A stretch of DNA of 64,000 nt from Candidatus Shapirobacteria bacterium. GTDB taxonomy: Bacteria > Patescibacteriota > Microgenomatia > UBA12405 > UBA6130. A program made the position numbers and the translations under genes. Below the pieces are notes generated by a model. The model was not told where the DNA came from and searched no databases. It saw only the letters and a program-made list of their open reading frames with translations. Below, in pieces: positions 8,277 through 16,757 of the stretch. The stretch's first letter is position 1; each line of letters begins with the position of its first letter. The stretch lies in assembly GCA_027007615.1 (NCBI GenBank), contig JALTFB010000031.1, positions 1-64,000 of the forward strand, written 5' to 3'.

Positions 8277-9365
8277 ATGCCTCAAAAAAATTCCTTTGTA
8301 AAAGTACGGAAGCAGCTTTTGTCTCTGGGCAGAAAACAAGGTTTTCTAACCCAGGATATTATTCTGGAAAAAATCCCCGAACCGCAAAAATACGCCCAAG
8401 AGCTTGACTCTCTTTACGACGCTTTGTTTAAAAAAAACATTGATGTTTTCGAAGGCGTTAATCTTAGCGACCTGAAAGAAGGAGAAGCTGGTAAAAACAT
8501 TCACATTAACGCTTTAAGTTACCTTGCCGGGCGCAATTCTTCTACAGATCCGGTGAGAATGTATCTGCGAGAAATTGGTAAAGTTCCTTTGCTTACCGCC
8601 GCCGAAGAAGTAAAATTAGCCCAAGAAATTGAACGCCGGTCGGAAGAAGCGCGGGCGAAATTAATCGAAGCGAATTTGCGGCTGGTGGTATCAATCGCTA
8701 AAAAATACATTGGGCGGGGGCTTTCTTTTCTCGACTTGATTCAAGAAGGCAATCAGGGGCTGATGAAAGCCGTGGAAAAATTTGACTGGCGGCGCGGCTT
8801 CAAATTTTCCACTTACGCTACCTGGTGGATTCGCCAGGCAATTACTCGCGCCATTGCCGACCAGGCGCGGACTATTCGCATCCCCGTCCATATGGTAGAA
8901 ACAATGAATAAGGTTTTCAAAGCCTCGCGGCAGCTTTCGCAAAAATTAGGCCGGGAGCCAAAACCGGAAGAAATTGCCCAGGCCGCCGAATTGCCAATAG
9001 AGAAAATCCATGAAATCTTCCGCATTTCCCAGGGGACAACCTCTTTAGCTGCTCCCGTCGGCGAAGAAAAAGATTCATTCTTGGGAGATTTTATCGAGGA
9101 TGCTTCCTCTCCTTCTCCTTATGAAGAAACGTCCAAAGAGCTTCTTAAGGAGTCTCTGCGCGAAGTCTTAAAAAGTCTGGAACCAAGAGAAGCCGAGGTG
9201 CTGGAAATGCGCTTCGGGCTTAGTGGCGAACCTCCTAAAACTCTCGAGGAGGTCGGCGGGCGATTCCACGTTACCCGCGAGCGCATCCGCCAAATAGAAG
9301 CCAAAGCCCTTAGAAAATTACGCCACCCTTCCCGCCGCCGCGCCCTTAAAGATTACTTAGCCTAA
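8277..9365 (+). CDS. rpoD: Primary RNA polymerase sigma factor RpoD
   Basis: 362 residues, a short sigma-70 lacking the large non-conserved region and acidic region 1.1 of E. coli. Region 1.2 is [20 protein letters not shown]. Region 2 carries [20 protein letters not shown], with the promoter-melting aromatics in [19 protein letters not shown]. Region 3 follows, and region 4 ends in the helix-turn-helix [20 protein letters not shown]. It is the housekeeping sigma; the consensus-like -35/-10 boxes seen elsewhere in the window fit its expected specificity. A palindromic terminator follows. Confidence 0.97.
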   Translation: MPQKNSFVKVRKQLLSLGRKQGFLTQDIILEKIPEPQKYAQELDSLYDALFKKNIDVFEGVNLSDLKEGEAGKNIHINALSYLAGRNSSTDPVRMYLREIGKVPLLTAAEEVKLAQEIERRSEEARAKLIEANLRLVVSIAKKYIGRGLSFLDLIQEGNQGLMKAVEKFDWRRGFKFSTYATWWIRQAITRAIADQARTIRIPVHMVETMNKVFKASRQLSQKLGREPKPEEIAQAAELPIEKIHEIFRISQGTTSLAAPVGEEKDSFLGDFIEDASSPSPYEETSKELLKESLREVLKSLEPREAEVLEMRFGLSGEPPKTLEEVGGRFHVTRERIRQIEAKALRKLRHPSRRRALKDYLA

Positions 9366-9417
9366 AAAATTAAAATCAGTAACTCTTCGCTTTCAGATTT
9401 TGCAACATCAAATTTCC

Positions 9418-9444
9418 AAATATCTAATTACTAATTAGATATTT
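9418..9444. terminator. Bidirectional terminator between rpoD and the HD gene
   Basis: A perfect 13-bp inverted repeat, AAATATCTAATTA and its complement around one base, is flanked by T on the plus strand and A on its other side. It lies between the convergent rpoD and HD-domain genes and could serve both. The stem is AT-only and therefore weak. Confidence 0.6.
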
Positions 9445-9454
9445 TTGCCGCGGC

Positions 9455-9994
9455 TTAATACTTTGAGCCCACATCTTCTCCAAACTGCCTCATCAATTTC
9501 TGAAAAGTATCAATAACTAAGCTCTTAGCAAAGCCGAACTCTATTTCCGAGAATGATTTTTTTAATTCGCTTGCTATTCTCTTCTTGTTGTTTCTCAAAA
9601 TATGCTTGGAATACCACTTTTGTCCTTTAGGATCCATAATCAATGCCATAGAATCAGCAGATCGCAAGATGCGCGCTTCCAATAACCTAAAATTTTGATA
9701 TTTTATACATTTAACCACCTTGTTAATTTTCTCTTTATTAAAGCCTAACCCACTAAGAAGCTTTTCTGCCAATTTAGCACTGATTTTTTCATGCCCCGGC
9801 GCTAATAGCTCTTTCTTGCCAACATCATGTAAAAGCGCCGCTGCTTCTACAACATCCCTATCCCCTCCCAGTTGTTTCTGTAGTAGCAAGGCAAATTTTC
9901 TGACCATAAATGCATGCTTCCAATAAAGATCCCCCTGTGTCCACTTCATCACTTTTACATAACCCTCTATCTTCTTGCGTATTTTCATATTCAT
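9455..9994 (-). CDS. HD-domain phosphohydrolase
   Basis: 179 residues. The metal-binding HD pattern is complete: H27 (WKHAFMVRK), H56-D57 (LLHDVGKK), a further H near 68 (GHEKISAKL) and D near 113 (RSADSMAL). Such proteins hydrolyse nucleotides or phosphoesters; the substrate is not predictable. By eye the gene is clearly more AT-rich and uses more AT-ending codons than its neighbours, as does the divergent gene at 10115, suggesting recent acquisition. CATAAT lies 5 bases before the ATG, but no convincing -35 box is present. Confidence 0.75.
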   Translation of the reverse strand: MNMKIRKKIEGYVKVMKWTQGDLYWKHAFMVRKFALLLQKQLGGDRDVVEAAALLHDVGKKELLAPGHEKISAKLAEKLLSGLGFNKEKINKVVKCIKYQNFRLLEARILRSADSMALIMDPKGQKWYSKHILRNNKKRIASELKKSFSEIEFGFAKSLVIDTFQKLMRQFGEDVGSKY

Positions 9995-10076
9995 AGTAAA
10001 TTATGCCAGAAATCTGTTTTTAGCTAACCAATTTTGAAACGATTATGAATATTAATCAAAAACATACCCGACGACA

Positions 10077-10105
10077 TTGCCAAGCCTCTACATGCATTCT
10101 ATAAT
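10077..10105 (+). promoter_or_regulatory. Promoter of the nucleotidyltransferase-like gene
   Basis: TTGCCA, a 17-base spacer and a perfect TATAAT (10100-10105), with the ATG 9 bases later. Transcription would start within about three bases of the start codon. Confidence 0.6.
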
Positions 10106-10114
10106 TCTCTTATA

Positions 10115-10540
10115 ATGGATTTCAATGCTAAACTCGCCCCGCTAGGCTTATTTCCATCTAACTGTATTGTCATCGGTTCCGGCATACTAGATATTCTAGG
10201 TCTCCGTAAAAGTCACGATATCGATCTAGTTATTACTCGAGACAAATATCAAGCACTCAGTAAGAGCAAACAGTTCCGGAAAAAGCGAGTGTTTGATTGT
10301 AATATCCTCACCAATAACATATTCGAAATTGGTACCGCCTGGAATATTCTTGGGAAAAAACAACGCCTTGAGGACTTATTGCCTTATTCTGTTGTTATAA
10401 AAAACGCCCGTTTTATTGCTTTAGAATTTCTTCTGAAAGTAAAGGAGTCGTGGCTTCAAGAAAAGAAGCCTCCTCGAGAAAAAGATATTATTGACGTCCG
10501 TCTAATTTCAGAATATCTAAAGCGGCACACTGTTCATTAG
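10115..10540 (+). CDS. Nucleotidyltransferase-like protein
   Basis: 141 residues. The motif VIGSGILDILGLRKSHDIDLVI (about residues 19-40) matches the GS...DxD signature of the DNA polymerase beta-like nucleotidyltransferase fold, and a third acidic residue may lie in KDIIDVRLI near 125. Proteins of this size can be AMP-transferring antitoxins, but no HEPN partner is adjacent; the divergent neighbour is an HD hydrolase. AT-rich like that neighbour. Function is not assigned beyond the fold. Confidence 0.65.
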   Translation: MDFNAKLAPLGLFPSNCIVIGSGILDILGLRKSHDIDLVITRDKYQALSKSKQFRKKRVFDCNILTNNIFEIGTAWNILGKKQRLEDLLPYSVVIKNARFIALEFLLKVKESWLQEKKPPREKDIIDVRLISEYLKRHTVH

Positions 10541-10572
10541 TTCAGTACATCTTTAAAACTCAAAAATTAAGG

Positions 10573-10578
10573 TATAAT
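10573..10578 (+). promoter_or_regulatory. -10 box for tRNA-Pro
   Basis: A perfect TATAAT ends 12 bases before the tRNA. The -35 region is poorly conserved. Confidence 0.5.
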
Positions 10579-10590
10579 GTAGCAAGAATA

Positions 10591-10666
10591 CGGGGAGTGG
10601 CGCAGCTGGAAGCGCGCACGCATGGGGTGCGTGAGGCCGCGGGTTCGAATCCCGCCTCCCCGACCA
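10591..10666 (+). tRNA. tRNA-Pro (anticodon GGG), CCA encoded
   Basis: The acceptor arms CGGGGAG and CTCCCCG pair, giving the C1-G72 pair typical of bacterial proline tRNAs. The anticodon stem CACGC/GCGTG encloses ATGGGGT with anticodon GGG. The T arm GCGGG-TTCGAAT-CCCGC is perfect. Discriminator A is followed by an encoded CCA (10664-10666), unlike the tRNA-Arg in this window. Confidence 0.95.
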
Positions 10667-10699
10667 AACAACACCCACTTGTAAAATTTCTAATATAGC

Positions 10700-11755
10700 C
10701 TAAACAAACAAAACAATTCCCCCCATCAGCAAAAGCAAAACACCCGCGATCAGGTGAAGATTGCGAATATGCTTTTGGCGTTTTTCTTCCAATTTTTCCA
10801 AACTCATCCCCCGCCAAGCTCCCAGCGTTATCAGCAACATGGGACTGATAAAAACAAAGTTGTAAAGCGCCAACCACAATAGAGCGCGCCGGTAATGCTC
10901 ACGAGCCGCCAGCCAGCCGGTAACCACCACATATGGGCCCGAGGTGCAAGGCAGAAGGAAAAAGCTAACCAGCAGCCCTACAGCCGCCGCTGCCAAGGGA
11001 GAACCAGCCGACCGCAACAGCCGCTGCATGGCCGGCCGCCAGCGGCGGGGAACTTCCATTACAAAGCCGCCCGCTCCATAAGCAAAATAATCTTTAATGT
11101 TAAAAATCCCCAAAATAATCGCCAGCGCCGCCACCGCTTTCAAAAAAACTGCGGAAAGATGGCCCATAAAAGCTAAGCGGTATAACCCCAGCCCAAATCC
11201 ATAATAGGCGGCAAAAATTGCCGCCGAAAAAGCTAATCCCGCTCTAAAAATTCGCTTTTTTTCTCCCGCCGCCAAAACTGTTGCTAACAGCAAAATGAGA
11301 ACGGCAAAAGCGCAAGGATTGATCGCATCCGTAGCGGCTCCCATTAAAACCATCGGCAAAGTTATTGCTGCATTATTTGGAGATTTCACATGAACCGGTG
11401 CCGGATTTTGGCTTTCAACCACACCGGCCAATTTACTAATAATCGGACTATCGCCGAGATAACATTGGCCGTCAATAATAGCCAAAGGAACGCCCGCCTT
11501 GGCAATGGGAATATTGCATTGTTTTGCCGCTGCCAAAAATTTTTGCCTATTTTCAGAATGTTGGTAAATTTCCAATTGCTCGACTTGCCATTGCGGACCA
11601 AGAGGATGGCTTTGTAAATACGAACGAACCTTTTCACAATGGGGGCACCCTTGGCCCCAAAAAAGCTTTATCTGATGTTGAAAGGCGGCATTTACCCCCA
11701 ATCGGCCCATTAACAAAAACAATCCCAGCACCAAAAATATTATGATTTTTTTCAT
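10700..11755 (-). CDS. Glutaredoxin-like domain fused to CcdA/DsbD-like transmembrane protein
   Basis: 351 residues. A signal/anchor helix (about 4-22) leads into a thioredoxin/glutaredoxin-type domain with the redox motif CPHC at 37-40, ending near residue 120. The rest is a six-helix CcdA-like domain with one cysteine in TDAINPCAFAVL (about 142-153) and another in FFLLPCTSGPY (about 266-276), the pair that relays electrons across the membrane. The architecture implies a one-gene system delivering reducing power from the cytosol to extracytoplasmic thiols. It has its own promoter; the gene ends 34 bases from the convergent tRNA-Pro. Confidence 0.85.
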   Translation of the reverse strand: MKKIIIFLVLGLFLLMGRLGVNAAFQHQIKLFWGQGCPHCEKVRSYLQSHPLGPQWQVEQLEIYQHSENRQKFLAAAKQCNIPIAKAGVPLAIIDGQCYLGDSPIISKLAGVVESQNPAPVHVKSPNNAAITLPMVLMGAATDAINPCAFAVLILLLATVLAAGEKKRIFRAGLAFSAAIFAAYYGFGLGLYRLAFMGHLSAVFLKAVAALAIILGIFNIKDYFAYGAGGFVMEVPRRWRPAMQRLLRSAGSPLAAAAVGLLVSFFLLPCTSGPYVVVTGWLAAREHYRRALLWLALYNFVFISPMLLITLGAWRGMSLEKLEEKRQKHIRNLHLIAGVLLLLMGGIVLFV

Positions 11756-11789
11756 TTACTCATATTAACCAATTTCAAACAATCGTTCA

Positions 11790-11818
11790 ATTATAACCCC
11801 CTATACAATATCTCCAAA
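11790..11818 (-). promoter_or_regulatory. Promoter of the glutaredoxin-CcdA gene
   Basis: On the minus strand, TTTGGA, a 17-base spacer and a perfect TATAAT (11790-11795), 34 bases before the ATG at 11755. The -35 match is weak. Confidence 0.45.
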
Positions 11819-11917
11819 ATTTACCAAAGTATAGCTATAATTAATAATTTCAATATTAACCCAGCTCGCTTCGTTATATTTTATGAATTGCTTTCGGAAG
11901 GTCAACAAACTCACCCC

Positions 11918-11935
11918 GCGCTAAGAAATTAGCGC
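11918..11935. terminator. Hairpin after rpsI, possible end of the ribosomal operon
   Basis: GCGCTAA-GAAA-TTAGCGC forms a perfect 7-bp stem with a tetraloop, 6 bases past the rpsI stop. In the operon's direction the following tract (GGGGTGAGTTTG) is a poor U-run; the clean T-run lies on the plus-strand side. It is probably the 3' end structure of the long minus-strand operon, but termination efficiency is uncertain. Confidence 0.45.
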
Positions 11936-11941
11936 CCGTTT

Positions 11942-12346
11942 TTACCGCTTTGGTGATTGCTTTTTCTTGCGGGCGCGGCCCATCTGCCCCGCCTTGCGCC
12001 GTTCGCGAGCCCGAGCATCAACAGTCAAAAGTTTGGCTTTCTTAAGCGGCTGGCGATAAAGGCTGGTGTTCATTTTTACCAGCGCCCGCGCCAATGCCAA
12101 GCGGGTCGCTTCCGCCTGGCCGCCCAGACCCCCGCCCCGGACTACAATTCGCGCCCAAACTCTTTTGAGAGTATCCGTTACCTCTAAAGGTTGCCGATAA
12201 ACAGACCGAAAAAATTCCCCGGGAAAATACTTTTCTATTGGCTTGCCGTTCACAGTAGTGGGCTGGCGGCCCAAAAAAAGGCGGACTACCGCCCGAGCCG
12301 TTTTACGCCTTCCCACCGCATAAAAGTATTTCTTCTTACTGGTCAT
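11942..12346 (-). CDS. rpsI: Ribosomal protein uS9
   Basis: 134 residues; starts with KKYFYAVGRRKTARAVVRL, the uS9 signature, and keeps the basic C-terminal tail ending SPKR that reaches the P-site tRNA in the 30S subunit. It is the last gene of the block and overlaps the rplM stop by 4 bases (ATGA), so translation is coupled to uL13, as in most bacteria where rplM-rpsI form a pair. Confidence 0.97.
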   Translation of the reverse strand: MTSKKKYFYAVGRRKTARAVVRLFLGRQPTTVNGKPIEKYFPGEFFRSVYRQPLEVTDTLKRVWARIVVRGGGLGGQAEATRLALARALVKMNTSLYRQPLKKAKLLTVDARARERRKAGQMGRARKKKQSPKR

Positions 12347-12762
12347 TTTTCTTTCAGTTTATCAGCATAAGGGTGCTGATATCCATTAAAAATCTTTAAA
12401 CGCTTTAATCTTTCGGCGCGCAACTTATTCTTAGGCAACATTCCCCGCACCGCCAATCTGATAACTCGCGAAGGGTCTTTAGCCATCATTTGCTTAAGAG
12501 TTAGTTCTTTCAAATTACCCAAATAGCCCGTATGGTGATAGTACATTTTCTGTTTCATTTTCCGGCCAGTGAAGACCACCTTGGCGGCATTGGTCACCAC
12601 AACATAATCGCCCATATCCAAATAAGGGGCATAGTTTGGCCTGTGTTTGCCAATCAGCCATTGGGACGCTTGAGTCGCCAGGCGCCCCAAAATTTTATTT
12701 TCAGCATTGATTAAATGCCAATCTCGCTTGATGTCTTTTGCCCGCGGCGCATAGGTTTTCAT
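12343..12762 (-). CDS. rplM: Ribosomal protein uL13
   Basis: 139 residues. Characteristic stretches are WHLINAENKILGRLATQASQ near the N-terminus, VVTNAAKVVFTGRKMKQKMYY in the middle and AVRGMLPKNKLRAERLKRLK near 110. It is an early assembly protein of the 50S subunit. Overlaps of 4 bases occur with rplQ upstream and rpsI downstream. Confidence 0.97.
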   Translation of the reverse strand: MKTYAPRAKDIKRDWHLINAENKILGRLATQASQWLIGKHRPNYAPYLDMGDYVVVTNAAKVVFTGRKMKQKMYYHHTGYLGNLKELTLKQMMAKDPSRVIRLAVRGMLPKNKLRAERLKRLKIFNGYQHPYADKLKEK

Positions 12763-13256
12763 TTCCTGCCGCCTTTCTTCATTTCTGTTGCTTTCCCCGA
12801 CCCGGCCGGCTTCGGACTGGCCTTAGGTTTACCGGCTTTAGGCTTGGCTCCCCGTTTCTCTGCCTTCAGCGGTAGCTTAGATTTTTTTGCTTCTTTCTTA
12901 ATTTCCACCGGCTGGCTAAATTCCAAACGATACATTGCAGTGCTGTCACCCCGCCGCTGCCGCCAGGGCCTGATGCGGGTAAAGCCGCTTTCCCCCTTCA
13001 ACTGGCTAAAAACTTCCACCAAGTGATTGACAAAATGCTGGTCGGGCCAAAAACGGAAAAGATGGCGGCGGCCGGCCAAGCTGCCCGACTTGCCGCGGCT
13101 AATCAGGCGTTCTACCAAGCGCTGGGTAGCAATTATCTTTGCCCTGCTTGATTTAATTCGACCATGCAGGAAGAAAGCCCGCGCCAGGTTCTTTAAAAGC
13201 GCTCGCCGATGATCATAATCCCGGCTTAGCTTGCGTGTCTTCTTTCGATGGCGCAT
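12759..13256 (-). CDS. rplQ: Ribosomal protein bL17 with basic C-terminal extension
   Basis: 165 residues; the core (1-115) has MRHRKKTRKLSRDYDHRRAL and KLVERLISRGK-type segments of bL17, but residues after ~118 form a Lys/Ala/Pro-rich low-complexity tail (KPKAGKPKASPKPAGSG). bL17 is usually near 120-130 residues, so the extension is the odd part. bL17 lines the exit tunnel region of the 50S subunit. It follows rpoA by one base, the standard rpoA-rplQ order. Confidence 0.95.
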   Translation of the reverse strand: MRHRKKTRKLSRDYDHRRALLKNLARAFFLHGRIKSSRAKIIATQRLVERLISRGKSGSLAGRRHLFRFWPDQHFVNHLVEVFSQLKGESGFTRIRPWRQRRGDSTAMYRLEFSQPVEIKKEAKKSKLPLKAEKRGAKPKAGKPKASPKPAGSGKATEMKKGGRK

Positions 13257-13257
13257 T

Positions 13258-14178
13258 TTATTTTACTGCTAAACCTTTCTTGGCCAAAAATTTTATTAAC
13301 TCTACGGCCGATTTATCGCCTACGTTTTTAATCTTATCAATATCATCACGGTTAATATCTTTAAAATCCGAGAGCTTTTTGTAACCCGCTTTTTTAAGGG
13401 CATTAATAAGCCTTACCGGCAACTCAAATTCATCGATAATTAAATTTTCCGGAGCCTTTAAGGCTTTTTTTGTCGATGAGCGGACCGCTTTCGCTCTCCT
13501 TGTCGGCTTGGAATCGCGCACAGCGCTAAAAACGTCAACTAAAATGTCCGCCGCTTGTTTTACCGCCTCCGAGGGCGATAGGGTGCCATCTGTTTCTATC
13601 TCTAGGCGCAGCTGGTCATAGTTTGTCTTCCTGCCAACACGGACAGATTTCACCTGATAGCCAACTTTTTTAACCGGGCTATAAAGAGCGTCTACGGCAA
13701 TCAACCCCATTTTGTCAACCTTGCGCTCTTTAGCCAGAGAATAACCCACCCCATAGTCAGCGGTAAACTTAATTTTTAAGCGACTGTCTTTATTGGCCAA
13801 ATGAGCCAGTTCCAGATTCTTATTAACGATTTCTACGCCAGCCGGCAATTGGATATCGGCCGCTTTAACCACACCGGGGCCCGTTTTATCTAATTCCATC
13901 TTGAAAGAGCCTTTCTTCTGAGCCTTGATGCGAATTTGCTTGGTATTTAAAATAATCTCCAAAACATCTTCCTTAACGCCTTTCAGGCTAGCAAAAAGAT
14001 GGCGGGCGCCTTGAACTTTAACTTGGCTCACCGCCCAGCCCGATAAAGCTGAAAGAAGCGTCCGGCGGAAACTGTTCCCCAAGGTATACCCGAAACCCTG
14101 GAATAAGGGGCCAATAACAAAAACACCGTTTGTTTTTGTCTGGTCTTTTTTAATAATCGTAAACTGAGTGAAATCCAT
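13258..14178 (-). CDS. rpoA: RNA polymerase alpha subunit
   Basis: 306 residues from the ATG at 14178. A GTG one codon upstream is in frame, but the GGAGG Shine-Dalgarno is spaced 6 bases from the ATG and only 3 from the GTG. The N-terminal dimerisation domain contains GFGYTLGNSFRRTLLSALSG. After a Lys/Arg-rich linker, the C-terminal domain (about 248-306) has VRLINALKKAGYKKLSDF and the helix-hairpin-helix KIKNVGDKSAVELIKFL that contacts UP elements and activators. Lies between rpsD and rplQ. Confidence 0.96.
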   Translation of the reverse strand: MDFTQFTIIKKDQTKTNGVFVIGPLFQGFGYTLGNSFRRTLLSALSGWAVSQVKVQGARHLFASLKGVKEDVLEIILNTKQIRIKAQKKGSFKMELDKTGPGVVKAADIQLPAGVEIVNKNLELAHLANKDSRLKIKFTADYGVGYSLAKERKVDKMGLIAVDALYSPVKKVGYQVKSVRVGRKTNYDQLRLEIETDGTLSPSEAVKQAADILVDVFSAVRDSKPTRRAKAVRSSTKKALKAPENLIIDEFELPVRLINALKKAGYKKLSDFKDINRDDIDKIKNVGDKSAVELIKFLAKKGLAVK

Positions 14179-14201
14179 CACTGTCCTCCTTTAAATAAAT
14201 T

Positions 14202-14816
14202 TTAACGTGAGTAAAACTCAACAACTAAGCTTTCATTGACATCTTGCGGCATTTCTTTTCTAACCGGCAAACGCACTATTTCTCCCCTTACTCCCGCCTT
14301 TTTCAACCAGGCCGGCGGTTTGTAGTCGCTTTTCAGCCATTCTGCTATATAAGTTATTGCCTTAGCTTTTTTCCCCAAAGCAATTTTATCACCAATGCGT
14401 ACAGCATAAGAAGAAACTTTAACCTTCTTGCCGTTAACTTGGACATGGCCGCTGCGAATCAATTGGCGGGCGGATGCCCGCGAAGGGGCAAATCCAAGCC
14501 GATAAACAACGTTGTCAAGGCGCATTTCCAAATTGGCCAATAAAAGCATGCCCCTGTTTTCCGTCTGTTGCAAACGAAGATAATAATTTTTAAACTGGCG
14601 TTCGGAAACACCATAAAGGCGCTTTGTCTTTTGCTTTTCTCGCAGCTGTAAACCGTATTCCGATTTTCTAAAACTGCGCCTCAGGCCATGCACTCCGGGC
14701 GGAACCGCCCCTTTCTTCTCCAAAGGGCACTTGGGCGAAAAACAGCGGGCGCCTTTTAAAAAGAGTTTCGTGCCCTCACGACGGCAAATCCGGCATTTTA
14801 TAGCTCCCTGTTTCAT
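14202..14816 (-). CDS. rpsD: Ribosomal protein uS4 (zinc-binding form)
   Basis: 204 residues. N-terminal cysteines CRIC (8-11) and C25, C30 form a zinc knuckle, as in the C+ form of uS4. The S4 RNA-binding domain is clear: EMRLDNVVYRLGFAPSRASARQLIRSGHVQVNG. It binds 16S rRNA early in assembly and in many bacteria represses its own operon. It starts 1 base past the rpsK stop, in the usual alpha-operon order. Confidence 0.96.
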   Translation of the reverse strand: MKQGAIKCRICRREGTKLFLKGARCFSPKCPLEKKGAVPPGVHGLRRSFRKSEYGLQLREKQKTKRLYGVSERQFKNYYLRLQQTENRGMLLLANLEMRLDNVVYRLGFAPSRASARQLIRSGHVQVNGKKVKVSSYAVRIGDKIALGKKAKAITYIAEWLKSDYKPPAWLKKAGVRGEIVRLPVRKEMPQDVNESLVVEFYSR

Positions 14817-14817
14817 A

Positions 14818-15246
14818 TTAGCCCTTCTTCATTTTCGGTGGTCGGGGACCATTGTGAGGAATCGGAGTAACATCGGAGATGGAAATAACATCCAAATCCC
14901 TCTTGGCCCGTAAAACTTTTAATCCCGCTTCCCGGCCCGGACCCGGCCCTTTAACAAAAACTCTGGCCCTTTTCAGCCCCAATTGCACCGCTTTATCCAA
15001 ACCTTGGGTGACAGTGGTAATTGCCGCATAAGGCGTCGATTTCCGAGTTCCGCTAAAACCCAAATTGCCTGAAGATATCCAGGCAGCCACTTTCCCATCC
15101 ACATCCGTAATGGTTACAATCGTATTGTTAAAAGTGGCATTTATATAGATTCTGCCCTCCACCAAAGGCATTTTTTGTTTTTGCTTTTTCTTTTTTTTTA
15201 CTTTTTTTATTATTTTTTTAACCTTTTTCTCGGTTTTTTTAGCCAT
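14818..15246 (-). CDS. rpsK: Ribosomal protein uS11
   Basis: 142 residues. An extremely lysine-rich N-terminal ~25 residues precede the conserved core GRIYINATFNNTIVTITDVDG and the C-terminal VTPIPHNGPRPPKMKKG. uS11 is usually near 125-130 residues; the lysine tail accounts for the excess. It sits on the 30S platform. A strong AGGAGG lies 5 bases before the ATG. Confidence 0.96.
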   Translation of the reverse strand: MAKKTEKKVKKIIKKVKKKKKQKQKMPLVEGRIYINATFNNTIVTITDVDGKVAAWISSGNLGFSGTRKSTPYAAITTVTQGLDKAVQLGLKRARVFVKGPGPGREAGLKVLRAKRDLDVISISDVTPIPHNGPRPPKMKKG

Positions 15247-15261
15247 GGATACCTCCTAATT

Positions 15262-15663
15262 CTACTTCGCCTTTTTTTGACTATCTAACTTTGTCCACAT
15301 TTCCTTTGTCAATGCCCCTACTGTTTTCCGTTTGCCTTTGCGAGTCCGGGCGTTATCCCTAGTGCGCTGTCCTCTCACCGGTAACCCGGCTATATGCCTC
15401 AATCCTCGATAGGCTTTAATAATTTTTAAACGGGCAATATTGGCCCGAATTTCCTGCCGCAACTCTCCCTCGATTTTATACTTTTCCAATAAAGCTAAAA
15501 TCCTAGCCTTTTCTCCTCCCGTTAATTTTGCCACCCTCTTTGCTTCCGATAATTTCGCCTGCTTTAAAATCTTTCGTGCCCGCGTCCGGCCAATCCCATA
15601 AACCTTAGTCAGGCCTATTTCCAACCGCTCTTTATCGGGGATTTCAATACCGCCAAGACGCAT
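15262..15663 (-). CDS. rpsM: Ribosomal protein uS13
   Basis: 133 residues; begins MRLGGIEIPDKERLEIGLTK and YGIGRTRARKIL, and ends with the rRNA/tRNA-contacting tail GLPVRGQRTRDNARTRKGKRKTVG. It is in the 30S head and contacts the P-site tRNA and uL5. rpmJ ends 3 bases upstream, giving the standard infA-rpmJ-rpsM-rpsK order. Confidence 0.97.
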   Translation of the reverse strand: MRLGGIEIPDKERLEIGLTKVYGIGRTRARKILKQAKLSEAKRVAKLTGGEKARILALLEKYKIEGELRQEIRANIARLKIIKAYRGLRHIAGLPVRGQRTRDNARTRKGKRKTVGALTKEMWTKLDSQKKAK

Positions 15664-15665
15664 TT

Positions 15666-15779
15666 TTACCCCTGGCGCTGTTTATGCCTTGGATTTTTAC
15701 AAATAACATACAAATGGCCGCGCCGCCTGACAATGCGACAATCACGGCATCGTTTTTTAATACTCGACTGCACTTTCAT
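15666..15779 (-). CDS. rpmJ: Ribosomal protein bL36
   Basis: A 37-residue ORF from ATG 15779 to TAA 15666. It reads [20 protein letters not shown] and ends [11 protein letters not shown]. The zinc ligands C11, C14, C27 and H32 are all present (C+ form). It starts 2 bases after the infA stop and ends 2 bases before the rpsM start. Confidence 0.97.
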   Translation of the reverse strand: MKVQSSIKKRCRDCRIVRRRGHLYVICKNPRHKQRQG

Positions 15780-15781
15780 AA

Positions 15782-16003
15782 TTATTTTTCCCTATAAACA
15801 ATCCGCCCCTTGCTCAAATCGTAGGCCGATATTTCTACTTTAACGGTGTCGCCCGGAATAACTCTCACATAGTGAACCTTCATCCGGCCGGCCAAATAAG
15901 CGAAAATTTCTTTACCGCTATCTAGTTTAACCCGAAAAGTGGTATCCGGCAAAGCCTTAACAACCATACCCCTCACTATAATTTTATCTTCTTGTTTAAC
16001 CAT
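15782..16003 (-). CDS. infA: Translation initiation factor IF-1
   Basis: 73 residues forming a single S1/OB-fold: [20 protein letters not shown], then [23 protein letters not shown] and [13 protein letters not shown]-1 occupies the A site during initiation with IF-2 and IF-3. Full length for the family. Its start overlaps the end of map by 8 bases. Confidence 0.97.
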   Translation of the reverse strand: MVKQEDKIIVRGMVVKALPDTTFRVKLDSGKEIFAYLAGRMKVHYVRVIPGDTVKVEISAYDLSKGRIVYREK

Positions 16004-16757
16004 GAACTTCTTTCTCCCACAAATAAGGGGTTAGGACTTGGCCGCCGCTTTTGGCCACCACTACCGTTTTCTCAAAAAGCGCTGATATTTTACCATCCTT
16101 GGTGACAATTGTCCAGCCATCGCCGGAAACCGCTAATCCCGAATCGCCAACAGAATAAATAACTTCTATCGCTAACGTTTCTCGGGATTTTAATTGATAA
16201 TCTCCCATTTGTCCATCCACAAAACCGGGGATGAAGGGTTTGTCATGCAATTTCTTGCCAACACCATGGCCGGTCAAATTCCGCGAACAGTAACCTATCC
16301 CGCTCCCCTCGATAGTTTTTTGGATTGCCCGGGAAATGTCCCTAACTTTATTGCCGTTTTTAGCTTGGGCAATAGCTTCTGCCAAAGCTTTCTGGCCGGC
16401 GGCTAAGAAATCATGGTAGCGATCACTTCCCAGCTCCCAACTGTAAGCCATGTCAGTATTGTAGCCTCGGTAATACACCCCCATGTCTAAGCTAATCAAA
16501 TCTCCGCTACGAAATTGTTTCTGGTCGGGTATCCCGTGGACGATTCCCTCATTTAGGTTAATGCACGTCGCCCAGCGGTAACCCGGCACTCGACTAAAAG
16601 CCGGCTCCGCCCCTGCCTGCCGAATAAAATTACTGGCAAAATTTTCAGCCTCAATCAACTTCTTGCCCGGGCGGATGAATTCTCGCGTGGCCGCCAAAGC
16701 CCGCGCTAAAATCAATCCTCCCGCCCGCATGGCGCCAATTCTCTCAGCGGCCTTCAT
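15996..16757 (-). CDS. map: Methionine aminopeptidase, type I
   Basis: 253 residues from the ATG at 16757; the longer frame (to 16820) lies inside adk and lacks family similarity. The metal ligands are D91, D102, H164, E198 and E229, and the auxiliary histidines H74 (GIVHGIP) and H171 (HDKP) are present, so it should be active. It removes the initiator methionine from nascent proteins. It overlaps adk by 14 bases in the common secY-adk-map-infA order. Confidence 0.95.
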   Translation of the reverse strand: MKAAERIGAMRAGGLILARALAATREFIRPGKKLIEAENFASNFIRQAGAEPAFSRVPGYRWATCINLNEGIVHGIPDQKQFRSGDLISLDMGVYYRGYNTDMAYSWELGSDRYHDFLAAGQKALAEAIAQAKNGNKVRDISRAIQKTIEGSGIGYCSRNLTGHGVGKKLHDKPFIPGFVDGQMGDYQLKSRETLAIEVIYSVGDSGLAVSGDGWTIVTKDGKISALFEKTVVVAKSGGQVLTPYLWEKEVHG

